Origin: a virus
Strand: one strand, 5' to 3'
Virus record (IMG/VR): IMGVR_UViG_3300032046_006290
Location: 1 to 48,319 of that record
Length of the DNA: 48,319 nucleotides
The position numbers and the translations under genes are program-made. The stretch's first letter is position 1; each line of letters opens with the position of its first letter. Below the pieces are notes generated by a model. It did no database searches, was not told the origin of the DNA, and saw only the letters and a list, made by a program, of their open reading frames with translations. Shown piece after piece: positions 1 to 8,094 of the stretch.

Positions 1-497
1 TTTTTTGCTTGTACTCCTAAATCATAAGGATATGCATTTGGCCTAGGATCTCTTCCAATAATTTTAAATCCTGCACTTATTACTAATTCATCTAACCGTT
101 GTCTATCAATTGCTAACAAATGATAATTTTCTTTATAATCTTGATTACCAAATAACAATCTACTATATTTCACACAATCTATTTTATTTTCAACAAAATC
201 TTGCGCAATTTTTTTAGCATCTGGACAATAGATTCTTAACAGCCCATTTGGAATTAAAATACGGTGCCATTCTTTCAAAGCTAAATCTATTTTATCAAGA
301 GGTAAATGCTCAATTGCATGAGAAACTCTAATTTCATCAACTGAAATATCTTTAAACATTGGTAAATTAGCAATATCACAAACAATATCTACTCCTCTTA
401 AATTAGGACAAATATCAATATTAGTAAAATCAACTAACCTTGGAGACCCAGAACCTCCTTCAAATTCTTCTACTCCCCCTAAATTAAGTTTAATCAT
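1..497 (-). CDS. SAM-dependent methyltransferase-like protein (partial, cut by window start)
   Basis: Reading the minus strand from an ATG at 497 gives 165 open codons that run off the window edge, so the C-terminus is missing. The start overlaps the stop of the upstream glycosyltransferase as ATGA, which suggests translational coupling. The protein begins MIKLNLGG, like motif I of class I methyltransferases, although the usual LxxGCG is degraded. It then has a VDEIRVSHAIEHLP segment and an EWHRILIPNG...IYCPD segment, which match motif IV and the post-motif region of the Methyltransf_11 type. It is a clear paralogue of the protein at 1451-1981 (shared EW-R-L--G, YCPD, LLFG and RP-(A/G)YPY/YEY landmarks). 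The likely role is methylation of a sugar or small molecule in the glycan pathway of its neighbours; the substrate is unknown. Confidence 0.7.
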   Translation of the reverse strand, partial: MIKLNLGGVEEFEGGSGSPRLVDFTNIDICPNLRGVDIVCDIANLPMFKDISVDEIRVSHAIEHLPLDKIDLALKEWHRILIPNGLLRIYCPDAKKIAQDFVENKIDCVKYSRLLFGNQDYKENYHLLAIDRQRLDELVISAGFKIIGRDPRPNAYPYDLGVQAK

Positions 498-1438
498 AAT
501 TTTCCTAAAATTTCTGGAATCATTTGATTATTTTCTTTCATAGTTTTTTCAGCTACTTCTTTTACTAAAGAACATAAATGTTTATAAAAAATATCACTTC
601 CAAAATAAATATCTCTAATTCTTTCTCCTATTAAAATTGGATCATCAAGATTTGAAGCTACACAATACTCTTTCAATTCTTTATTGGAAGCATACCAATA
701 AATACTCGAACCTACTACGCTCGGAACACCTAACATTGCCATTTCCCAAGTAGTATAATTAAAGGATTCTGAAAATCCTATTTGAATCCCTAATTTTACT
801 TTACTCATTACATCTAAAAGTTGTTGTTTTGGTAATCGTGGATGTACTATAATATTTTTCATATCAAATAAATTTGAAAAGAAATTACACATAGAAATTT
901 TTTCAGATCCTGTTATGAAAAATAAATCCTCAATTCCCGAGTGTTTTACTGCACCAAACATTGTAGCTAAATTTTTATGTTTATCCATTGTCCCAAAAAA
1001 ACCTATTCCTCTTCTTTCTTTTGAAATTTGATATCCTCCTAAATATAAAGGTGCAGGTAAATATATAATTTTTTCATTATTAAAAAGTTTTGCTAATTGT
1101 TGAGAAGCTAAAAATATATAATCAATATCACCACTTTTTAACATATTCACATATCTTAACAATGAATCTAGGTCACCATTTGGACTTGTTGGAACTACAT
1201 GCGCTTGTGCTAAAGGAGAACAAAAAAGAACTCCTATTTTTCCTTTTATTAATTTTTTTAATTTCAACAAAGTTGGTTCACCAATACCACAAGCGATAAG
1301 TAAATCAGTTTCAACTCTATCAAATTCTTCCCATGGAAGATGTAGAGATTGTATATTAGAAACAAATTCTAGATTTTTTAAATATTTATAAGCACCTGTA
1401 TCTTCCCAACATTTAGGACAAGTAGTAATAATATTCAT
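494..1438 (-). CDS. Glycosyltransferase, GT-B fold (GT4-like)
   Basis: A 314-aa protein with GT-B organisation. The N-terminal half is diverged and has a CPKC pair near residue 8. The C-terminal half holds the recognisable donor-binding part: IGFFGTMDKHKN around residue 145, IVHPRLPKQQLLDVM, and GFSESFNYTTWEMAMLGVPSV, which carries the E-x7-E motif of GT4-type retaining enzymes. It should transfer a nucleotide-activated sugar to an acceptor in the cytoplasm; donor and acceptor cannot be read from sequence. It sits between two methyltransferase-like genes in the same operon. An AAAGGAAT SD precedes the ATG. Family confidence is good, specificity unknown. Confidence 0.78.
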   Translation of the reverse strand: MNIITTCPKCWEDTGAYKYLKNLEFVSNIQSLHLPWEEFDRVETDLLIACGIGEPTLLKLKKLIKGKIGVLFCSPLAQAHVVPTSPNGDLDSLLRYVNMLKSGDIDYIFLASQQLAKLFNNEKIIYLPAPLYLGGYQISKERRGIGFFGTMDKHKNLATMFGAVKHSGIEDLFFITGSEKISMCNFFSNLFDMKNIIVHPRLPKQQLLDVMSKVKLGIQIGFSESFNYTTWEMAMLGVPSVVGSSIYWYASNKELKEYCVASNLDDPILIGERIRDIYFGSDIFYKHLCSLVKEVAEKTMKENNQMIPEILGKL

Positions 1439-1450
1439 TTATCTATTCCT

Positions 1451-1981
1451 TTAATAAGGATATTTTATTTCAGCTTTTTTACACAATACACCTAATTCAT
1501 ATTCATATCCATAAGGCCTTTTTGATTCACCTTCAAACTCAAAACCGCAAAAAGTACATAATTTAACTAATCTCGGTAAATCAAAAACACACCGATGAAT
1601 ATTTTCGGCATAGGTATCTTTCCCAAATAATAATTTACTAAATTCCACAACATCAATTAATCCATTTATATAATTCTTTACAATCAAATTTCCATCAGGA
1701 CAATATATAAATAGTTTTCCTCCAGGTTTCAATACTCTTCTCCATTCTTTCACAGCAGTTTCATGTAAATTTAAAGGTAATCTTTCAATTACATAACTTG
1801 CTCTTAACTCTTCTGCACATTCGTCTTCAAAAATTCGAAGATCGTGAAACGAACTTACCACATTTATTTCCGCTGAAGGTCTAACATTTACATTTACATA
1901 ATCCTCTGGAAAATCATCAAAACTTAAATTTATTTTTCCGAGTTTCTCTACTAAATATTTAGCAACTGCTTTTTCATTCAT
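1451..1981 (-). CDS. Degenerate SAM-methyltransferase-like protein
   Basis: A 176-aa protein with the second half of a class I methyltransferase: ASYVIERLPLN, EWRRVLKPGGKLFIYCPDGN and the LLFGKDTY region. The N-terminus lacks the glycine-rich SAM loop: the expected LNLGCG position reads INLSFDD, and the usual EHL after motif IV is ERL. It may therefore be unable to bind SAM, or bind it unusually. It is paralogous to the truncated gene at 1-497, pointing to duplication within this cassette with decay or new function of one copy. GGAGAAG lies upstream of the ATG. An active enzyme cannot be excluded from sequence alone. Confidence 0.65.
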   Translation of the reverse strand: MNEKAVAKYLVEKLGKINLSFDDFPEDYVNVNVRPSAEINVVSSFHDLRIFEDECAEELRASYVIERLPLNLHETAVKEWRRVLKPGGKLFIYCPDGNLIVKNYINGLIDVVEFSKLLFGKDTYAENIHRCVFDLPRLVKLCTFCGFEFEGESKRPYGYEYELGVLCKKAEIKYPY

Positions 1982-1982
1982 T

Positions 1983-2213
1983 TTACTTCTCCTTTAATAT
2001 CTTATCTAAAACTTTTTGTAGTAATACTAATGCCTTATCTTCTCTTTTATGTTTAATTTGGAAACTTACACCTTTTCCTTTTTCATCTTCAAAATATTCA
2101 ACTTCATAATTTCTCCATTGACCTTTTCGTTTTTCTAACCCTTTATTACCAATATTTAAAATCTTAAATTCACCTATTTTTAATCCATTTACATCTAAAG
2201 TTACTTTTAACAT
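1983..2213 (-). CDS. Small hypothetical protein
   Basis: A 76-aa, highly charged, lysine/glutamate-rich protein with alternating short beta-strand-like segments (VTLDVNGLKIGEFKI, NYEVEYFEDE, VSFQIKHK) and a C-terminal amphipathic helix ending KILKEK. No signal peptide or membrane segment. AAAGGAG is placed well before the ATG, and the gene is tightly packed between neighbours, which supports real translation. It looks like a small single-domain beta/alpha protein; I do not recognise the family. Confidence 0.6.
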   Translation of the reverse strand: MLKVTLDVNGLKIGEFKILNIGNKGLEKRKGQWRNYEVEYFEDEKGKGVSFQIKHKREDKALVLLQKVLDKILKEK

Positions 2214-2225
2214 TATTTTTCTCCT

Positions 2226-2408
2226 TTATAAAATCTTTTTTAATTGTTTTAATTTTTGACCCCAAATGTCTAAATGTAATTTACCATTCCTACTTTTATG
2301 AATATCTTTTTCAGAAAATAAAATTTTTAAAATTTCATCGCCTTGTTTAATTTTAAAATTCTTGACTTTATAATCTCTAAATGCAGTATGTTTAATAAAT
2401 TTAATCAT
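2226..2408 (-). CDS. Small basic hypothetical protein
   Basis: A 60-aa, strongly basic protein with no recognisable domain. Its start overlaps the stop of the upstream glycosyltransferase as ATGA, the usual mark of translational coupling. Its own SD is weak, so coupling is probably how it is expressed. Basic composition (many K, few acids) would fit nucleic-acid or membrane-surface contact, but nothing specific can be claimed. Confidence 0.5.
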   Translation of the reverse strand: MIKFIKHTAFRDYKVKNFKIKQGDEILKILFSEKDIHKSRNGKLHLDIWGQKLKQLKKIL

Positions 2409-3349
2409 TTCACAAATCTCTCAAAAATCTTTTTCCATTTATAGATGAATCTCTCAGGCGGAAATACATTTTTCACAACTTCTTTTCCTCTTAATCCAAT
2501 TTTCTTTGCCTTTTCTGGATTCTCTAACATTTCTATAATTTTTTTTCTTAAAGTAGAAGCATCATTTGCCACAAACGAATTAACACTATCTTGTAAAATA
2601 TTTTTCATTTCACAATTCCCTGTAGAAACAACAGGAGTTCCACAAGCCATAGCTTCTAACAAAGCCATGGAAATTGGAGAGGCTAACGTCGGATTAAAGT
2701 AAACCCCACATCTAGATAATAGATTTTTTATTTCATCATTGGGCATTTTTCCTTTATCAGCCTCTCCAATATTTTTATTACCTCTACCATAAACTCTAAC
2801 ATCTTTAAGACCCCATGTAGAATTAACCCAAAGCAAATATCCACAGCACCAGTTTCTACCAGGAAACTCATTACAAACTGTTATTATAGATTTTTCTCCT
2901 CCTACATATTCTGGAAATTCTTTTAAATCTATTGCATGATAAATTACTAAATTTTTTTCATCTTCTTGCATACCCCATGCACGAAGGCTACTTTTAGTTA
3001 TAAAAATAGTAAGATCAATATATTTATTTCGTTGTTCTTTCCAAAAAGCAATATTATAGTCATTGTAAGGAGCAGTATGTTCAACAAATACTCTTGGAAT
3101 CCGATTAAAGCCTTCTTCCCAAGAAGAAAGAATTGTTGGATGGCGATGAAGAAGCATTAAATCAAAATCCTTTTGTCTATCCAAAGCTTCTTTCTTAGAA
3201 ATTTCAAAAACATTATCAGGTTTAGATATTTGTTCATCCCAAACTTGACTATTTTCGGTGTCTATAATATGATAAAATTCAGTATTTAGAATTTTGGACA
3301 AATTTTTCTGATATATACTATGAGCAAAATAGGACAAAATCTTAATCAT
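2405..3349 (-). CDS. Glycosyltransferase, GT-B fold (GT4-like), altered E-x7-E
   Basis: A 314-aa protein. The C-terminal half has the GT4 donor-site layout: ITVCNEFPGRNW, VRVYGRGN, MPNDEIKNLLSRCGVYFNPT, then SPISMALLEAMACGTPVVST. The last stretch is the E-x7-E block, but the first glutamate position reads serine while the second Glu and the ACGTPVV sequence remain. The N-terminal half includes DFDLMLLHRHP, where an acceptor domain is expected. GAGGTG precedes the ATG. Third in a row of glycosyltransferases. Loss of the first Glu may mean changed donor handling or reduced activity. Confidence 0.75.
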   Translation of the reverse strand: MIKILSYFAHSIYQKNLSKILNTEFYHIIDTENSQVWDEQISKPDNVFEISKKEALDRQKDFDLMLLHRHPTILSSWEEGFNRIPRVFVEHTAPYNDYNIAFWKEQRNKYIDLTIFITKSSLRAWGMQEDEKNLVIYHAIDLKEFPEYVGGEKSIITVCNEFPGRNWCCGYLLWVNSTWGLKDVRVYGRGNKNIGEADKGKMPNDEIKNLLSRCGVYFNPTLASPISMALLEAMACGTPVVSTGNCEMKNILQDSVNSFVANDASTLRKKIIEMLENPEKAKKIGLRGKEVVKNVFPPERFIYKWKKIFERFVK

Positions 3350-3432
3350 TTACACCTCATGAACACGTTAAAAATATAGATTGTCAGGAAATTGTCTAAG
3401 TAGATAACAATGTTTTTAACCAATTCCGTAAA

Positions 3433-4587
3433 TTATACATTATCCAAAAATAAAGCAAGTTTTTCCGCTGATGTATTCCAAGTCATTTTCCTATCTACAA
3501 GTTCCTGGAGCTGCTCAAGAGCACATGTTTTTGCGTCATTATACCTTTCATAAGCTCTTTTCATCATTCTTTCAAAATCTTGAAAATCAGGCAATGTTAT
3601 TTGTTGAGGTGGCTCATATACATGTTGCCAATACATCGCCTGTCCTAAAGGTACCCATTTATAATTTAATAATACACTCTTTTCAGGATTCAAATAAAAA
3701 TCTGGAGCTGTACCTCCTGTAGTAATAATTGGAAGGCCACTTGCTATGGCTTCTATAATATTTGCCCCAAAAGCTTCTCCACTGCTCGGCAATACAAATA
3801 CTTGAGCATTATGATATAATCTCGACATTTCTTCAGTTGTTAAGCCTCCATGCACTAAATAAACTTTTGGTCCTTCATCTGGTTTAAGATTCATACGTTT
3901 TCGAATAAAATTAATTTTTTCTACACACTGAATTTTATCAATTGTTCCTGCACCAATTCCATATACCTTTACAATTAATCCAATATCATCATTACCTTTA
4001 AATGTTTTAAGAAAAGAATAAATTGTTTGAGCAATATTTTTACGATCTCCTTGTGTCCATTGTCCTGCACACAAAAAATTAAATTTTGTAGGAATATCTT
4101 CTTTTGATAATAATGGTTCTTTATCCAAAGTGAACATATTAAAATCAACTCCAAAAGGAATTGTAGTGATAGGAACTGTAACACCACTTGCTGTAAATGA
4201 AGCAACATTAAAAGGAGTAGGAACTATACATCCATCTAAACGATTAAGAATAAATGCCCATACTGGAGTAATCTTATCAGTTTCAAGCATTGTAAAACCA
4301 AAATACTTTTTGTAATTATGAGGCCATTGAAATTCTATAGGTATCGACATATGAATTAAAATAGACTCTTCTGGAGGAAATTGTTTTCTTTTTAACATAT
4401 CAAGAATATCACGATCTTCTTGAGACATATCTATATCACCAGCAGTTAACCATCGGAGATTTTGTAAACTTATTAAAAAAGAATCATTATACTTTTTATA
4501 AAAAGCAAGGATCAAATTACGACTTACTGTACCATACCCAGAAAAATTATCTACAGTGGCTCTAAATACAACTATTTTTTTACTCAT
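3433..4587 (-). CDS. Glycosyltransferase, GT4-like
   Basis: A 384-aa protein with both GT-B domains. The N-terminal domain begins KKIVVFRATVDNFSGYGTVSRNLI, the common SGYG acceptor-side loop. It then has GCIVPTPFNVASF and TTIPFGVDFNMF before the second domain. The donor domain has FNFLCAGQWTQGDRKN, VYLVHGGLTTEEMSRLYHNAQVFVLPS and GEAFGANIIEAIASGLPIITT, a full E-x7-E. Its SD (GAGAGGAG) lies in the last codons of the preceding gene, six bases away, so the two are probably translated together. Length and motifs are normal for the family; the substrate is unknown. Confidence 0.85.
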   Translation of the reverse strand: MSKKIVVFRATVDNFSGYGTVSRNLILAFYKKYNDSFLISLQNLRWLTAGDIDMSQEDRDILDMLKRKQFPPEESILIHMSIPIEFQWPHNYKKYFGFTMLETDKITPVWAFILNRLDGCIVPTPFNVASFTASGVTVPITTIPFGVDFNMFTLDKEPLLSKEDIPTKFNFLCAGQWTQGDRKNIAQTIYSFLKTFKGNDDIGLIVKVYGIGAGTIDKIQCVEKINFIRKRMNLKPDEGPKVYLVHGGLTTEEMSRLYHNAQVFVLPSSGEAFGANIIEAIASGLPIITTGGTAPDFYLNPEKSVLLNYKWVPLGQAMYWQHVYEPPQQITLPDFQDFERMMKRAYERYNDAKTCALEQLQELVDRKMTWNTSAEKLALFLDNV

Positions 4588-4592
4588 TTACT

Positions 4593-5837
4593 TTACTCCT
4601 CTCTTTTCATAGACTTCAAATTATTCCCTTGCGGAAAAGTTGTAATGGTATAATTTGGATACTTTTGGTAATTCACTACAGTTTCTTTTAAAACTTTTTC
4701 AAATCCTTCAATCATCTTTTCTGAAGAATAATTCTCTACAATACTTTGTCTACATTTAGAAGCTTTTTCTTTTAGTAATTCTCTATTCGAATACGTTTCT
4801 TCCAAAGCATTTAATACATCTTTATCAGTTACAAAACGTTGATTAATAAATGGAACTTGAGGAGTACCAAACAAAGAAAGAATTTCAGGTTCAACTAACC
4901 ATCCGTTCTCTTCTACAATTAAACCACTTGGACCTGCATTTTTTGTTGCAATACAAGGAGTACCACAAGCCATTGATTCAGCTAAAGGTAAACCAAAACC
5001 TTCAGCATGTGCAATATTTATACTAACATCAAACATATTATATAAAAAAGCTAAAAATGAATCATCTTGATTTCGAGGTTCACTTACTGCAACTGGAAGA
5101 TCTGGATACAAAGTATCTCTAAAATATAATAAATTACTACCTTCAGGATCAAAAGGACTTGAATGTAAAAATAACAAAATATCATTTTTACCTTTTGCAA
5201 ACTTTGAAAATATGCGGTAAAGGTCTAGTACTCTTTTACGTAAAATATTTCTACCAACATATCCAACGATAAACTTTGCACCTACTAACTGAGGAGCACT
5301 TTGAAACAATTTCTTTTTAAATTCTTGAACTTTTTCTATCGGAAGAATATTAAATACTTTCGTATTTATTCCCATAGGCACGTAAAAAATTGGAGTATCT
5401 TTATAATTTTCTTTTAATAAATCATACGTAAATTTAGATCCTGCAACAACAACATCAGTTGAACGGTAATAAGGAATATTAAAATTAGGAAAAGGATCAT
5501 CGTCCCACAAATGATAAAAAACCAAAGGACATACTTTGCGAATTTCATTATCAATTTCAAAAACATGATGCAAATGTCTCGGGTCTGAATTCACAATCAT
5601 TACATCAGGTTTATGTTCTTTTAAAACAAAACGAATATTTTCAATATTTCCATAATCTTTAACTGGATAATAAGTCATACCATTCCATACTTGAGATTGA
5701 AAAAGTATCTGTGCAACTGACCCTCCTAAAATAATAATTTGGTGACCTTTATCACGTAATCCTATAAGCAAATCTCTTCCTATTTTACCATACCCAGTAG
5801 CTATTAATGGTGAATCAGATAAATATAAAATCTTCAC
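4593..5837 (-). CDS. Glycosyltransferase, GT4-like (GTG start)
   Basis: A 414-aa protein, first of the cassette after the terminator at 5866-5899. The start is GTG, chosen because AGGAGG sits seven bases upstream. The N-terminal domain has YLSDSPLIATGYGKIGRDLL and a GHQIIILGG strand. FYVPMGINTKVF links to the donor domain, with KFIVGYVGRNILRKR and AHAEGFGLPLAESMACGTPCIAT carrying an intact E-x7-E. It is the clearest glycosyltransferase here. In contractile-tailed phages such clusters can decorate virion proteins, alter host O-antigen or capsule, or modify DNA bases; nothing here tells these apart. Confidence 0.87.
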   Translation of the reverse strand: MKILYLSDSPLIATGYGKIGRDLLIGLRDKGHQIIILGGSVAQILFQSQVWNGMTYYPVKDYGNIENIRFVLKEHKPDVMIVNSDPRHLHHVFEIDNEIRKVCPLVFYHLWDDDPFPNFNIPYYRSTDVVVAGSKFTYDLLKENYKDTPIFYVPMGINTKVFNILPIEKVQEFKKKLFQSAPQLVGAKFIVGYVGRNILRKRVLDLYRIFSKFAKGKNDILLFLHSSPFDPEGSNLLYFRDTLYPDLPVAVSEPRNQDDSFLAFLYNMFDVSINIAHAEGFGLPLAESMACGTPCIATKNAGPSGLIVEENGWLVEPEILSLFGTPQVPFINQRFVTDKDVLNALEETYSNRELLKEKASKCRQSIVENYSSEKMIEGFEKVLKETVVNYQKYPNYTITTFPQGNNLKSMKREE

Positions 5838-5865
5838 TAAACGACCTCCTACTTTATTAAATTAA

Positions 5866-5900
5866 AATAAAAGCATCAGCCAATAATAGCTAATGCTTTA
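5866..5900 (-). terminator. Intrinsic terminator between fibre genes and glycosyltransferase cassette
   Basis: On the minus strand an 11-bp stem (AAAGCATTAGC pairing with GCTGATGCTTT, one G-U pair; arms at 5889-5899 and 5870-5880) encloses an 8-base loop and is followed by TATTTTAATTT. It lies in a 175-bp gap after the last tail-fibre gene. It marks the end of the structural operon, with partial read-through or a separate promoter feeding the cassette. An imperfect promoter candidate (TTGGAT, 18 bases, TATTAT) lies upstream of it, roughly 5917-5947 on the minus strand, but would itself be terminated. Confidence 0.75.
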
Positions 5901-6012
5901 ATAATTCTAACATTTTTGGCTTCTCTATAATATACAAAACTTTTATTAAAATCCAAACTTCGCATTACTATATTAAATACACTAAATTTCTTTAAAAACA
6001 AAAACCTAAAAA

Positions 6013-8076
6013 TCAAGCAACATCAATAACAATAGCGTCTAATTGTGTAATTCCAGAACTGCCTACACGAGACATAGATAAAACAATATAATAAGGAGTT
6101 CCTAAAGATAAAGACCTTATATCAAGAGAAAAATTATATATTCCAAGACCTGCGCTAAAAGAATAAGAAGTGTTAAGAACAGAAGTCTCAGTTGAAGAAT
6201 TATATACATAAAGATACAAAATCCCAGGAGTTGTTGAATTAATAGAGCTACAAAATCTAACATTCATCAAAGATTCACCATTATATTGAAAAGCAATTTC
6301 TGCTTTTTTTACAGGAATAGAAGAATTTACAATCCAATAATGGTAGTCTGCCCATTCTGTAGAACCTGCATCTGCATAAACCATAAAATTAAATCTTTCA
6401 TCTATATAAATCAAAGTACCAATATTTGAACGTAATACCAAAAAAGGTCGACAATCTATACTCCCATTTAACAAACATATTCCACCACTTTCATCACTTG
6501 GCAAAGAACCTTCTTCAACTATACGATAACTATCATACGTTCTAGTATAATATTGATCCCCAGAATCATCAGCTTCAACTATATCTTGTTGAGTATCATA
6601 ATAAATATTTACATAACCTCCAGAACCTGATACCGTTGTACTAGGCCATGCTGGGTGATAGTGAGGGTCTGTAGCTATACTACCACTTGCTGCAGTATCA
6701 TCAGGAACATAAATTATTCTGCCAAATTTATCAATTGCAGTTCCAGGACTTACAACTCCTCCAACAACTTGCAATGCATTTCCAGCACTATCATTCACCT
6801 TGAAGTTTGAACCCAGAGGAGTGCCAGAGAAGTTATAGCGCTGGGCAAAGATATCAGAGTAAACATTACGCCCATCCTCCCATGTAATGATGAAGTTACC
6901 AGAACCATCTACCGCAATTGCAGGATATTTCTGGCCAGCGGTTCCAACATCATCATTCACCTTGAAGTTTGAACCTGAAGGGCTGCCCGAGTAATCGTAG
7001 CGCTGAGCATAGATATCAGAGTTACCATTACGCCCATCCTCCCATGTAATGATGAAGTTGCCAGAACCATCTACCGCAATTTTAGACTTGCCCTGCAAAG
7101 CAGTTCCTGCACTATCATTCACCTTGAAGTTTGAACCCAGAGGAGTGCCAGAGAAGTTATAGCGCTGGGCAAAGATATCAAAGTAAACATTACGCCCATC
7201 CTCCCATGTAATGATGAAGTTACCAGAACCATCTACCGCAATTGCAGGAGTATACTGCAAAGCAGTTCCTGCACTATCATTCACCTTGAAGTTTGAACCT
7301 GAAGGGCTGCCCGAGTAATCGTAGCGCTGAGCATAGATATCAGAGTAAAAATTGCGGTGATCTTGCCATGTAATGATGAAGTTACCAGAACCATCTACCG
7401 CAATTGCAGGAGTATACTGCAAAGCAGTTCCAACATCATCATTCACCTTGAAGTTTGAACCTGAAGGGCTGCCCGAGTAATCGTAGCGCTGAGCATAGAT
7501 ATCAGAGTTACCATTGCGATAATCTTGCCATGTAATGATGAAGTTGCCAGAACCATCTACCGCAATTTTAGACTTGCCCTGCAAAGCAGTTCCTGCATCA
7601 TCATTCACCTTGAAGTTTGAACCCAGAGGAGTGCCAGAGAAGTTATAGCGCTGGGCAAAGATATCAGAGTAAAAATTGCGGTGATCTTGCCATGTAATGA
7701 TGAAGTTACCAGAACCATCTACCGCAATTGCAGGATATTTCTGGCCAGCGGTTCCAACATCATCATTCACCTTGAAGTTTGAACCTGAAGGGCTGCCCGA
7801 GTAATCGTAGCGCTGAGCATAGATATCAGAGTTACCATTACGCCCATCCTCCCAGGTGATTATGAAGTTGTTAGAACCATCTACCGCAATTGCAGGAGTA
7901 TACTGCAATGCAGTATCAGTTAAAGAATCAATAGCAACTCCAGGTTGATAAATACAAGCGGCAATAGTATCTCTTATTGTTTTAATTTTGGTGTATTCTA
8001 TATTTTGGAGGTCTTCTTTGTAAACGTTTTGATCTCCAAAAAATATACTTCTTAAACCATCATAAATATTTAACAT
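6013..8076 (-). CDS. Tail fibre / receptor-binding protein with seven-repeat beta-propeller-like insert
   Basis: A 687-aa protein, third of three paralogues. Residues 1-58 are the shared N-terminal module (EDLQNIEYTKIKTIRDTIAA, CIYQPGVAI), presumably the baseplate anchor. Residues 59-436 are exactly seven 54-residue repeats with core IAVDGSGNFIITW, DIYAQRY, GSNFKVND. Seven regular blades strongly suggest a seven-bladed beta-propeller. After this the shared sequence resumes (GTAIDKFGRIIYVPDDT, YVNIYY-TQQDI, TYDSYRI), followed by a beta-rich C-terminal domain ending IVIDVA. The other two paralogues lack the insert. Similar repeats occur, to my knowledge, in bacterial cell-surface proteins, so capture from a host gene is likely. 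Probable job: host recognition, with the propeller binding a surface glycan or protein. Confidence 0.72.
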   Translation of the reverse strand: MLNIYDGLRSIFFGDQNVYKEDLQNIEYTKIKTIRDTIAACIYQPGVAIDSLTDTALQYTPAIAVDGSNNFIITWEDGRNGNSDIYAQRYDYSGSPSGSNFKVNDDVGTAGQKYPAIAVDGSGNFIITWQDHRNFYSDIFAQRYNFSGTPLGSNFKVNDDAGTALQGKSKIAVDGSGNFIITWQDYRNGNSDIYAQRYDYSGSPSGSNFKVNDDVGTALQYTPAIAVDGSGNFIITWQDHRNFYSDIYAQRYDYSGSPSGSNFKVNDSAGTALQYTPAIAVDGSGNFIITWEDGRNVYFDIFAQRYNFSGTPLGSNFKVNDSAGTALQGKSKIAVDGSGNFIITWEDGRNGNSDIYAQRYDYSGSPSGSNFKVNDDVGTAGQKYPAIAVDGSGNFIITWEDGRNVYSDIFAQRYNFSGTPLGSNFKVNDSAGNALQVVGGVVSPGTAIDKFGRIIYVPDDTAASGSIATDPHYHPAWPSTTVSGSGGYVNIYYDTQQDIVEADDSGDQYYTRTYDSYRIVEEGSLPSDESGGICLLNGSIDCRPFLVLRSNIGTLIYIDERFNFMVYADAGSTEWADYHYWIVNSSIPVKKAEIAFQYNGESLMNVRFCSSINSTTPGILYLYVYNSSTETSVLNTSYSFSAGLGIYNFSLDIRSLSLGTPYYIVLSMSRVGSSGITQLDAIVIDVA
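6769..7902 (-). repeat. Seven tandem 162-bp repeats (propeller blades)
   Basis: Seven in-frame units of 162 bp (54 codons) inside the fibre gene. Units fall into mixable variants: start YTP, KYP or GKS; middle WEDGRNGN, WQDHRNFY, WQDYRNGN or WEDGRNVY; loop SGSPSG or SGTPLG; end DDVGTAGQ, DDVGTALQ, DDAGTALQ or DSAGTALQ. Combinations are shuffled rather than tree-like, which indicates unequal crossing-over or gene conversion. The DNA is visibly richer in G and C than the flanking fibre sequence. Confidence 0.9.
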
Positions 8077-8094
8077 TCTTTTTTAAACTCCTAA

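Noticed and set aside
3350-3432. Promoter in the 83-bp gap upstream of the third glycosyltransferase
   Set aside because: TAGACA and TATATT-like boxes exist but the spacing (about 14 bases) is too short for a sigma-70 promoter.
5876-5965. 29-codon minus-strand ORF ending in the terminator stem (possible leader peptide)
   Set aside because: No Shine-Dalgarno sequence before its ATG and no run of regulatory codons; an ORF of this length is expected by chance.
6769-7902. CRISPR array
   Set aside because: Regular repeats, but they are contiguous, coding and 162 bp long without spacers.
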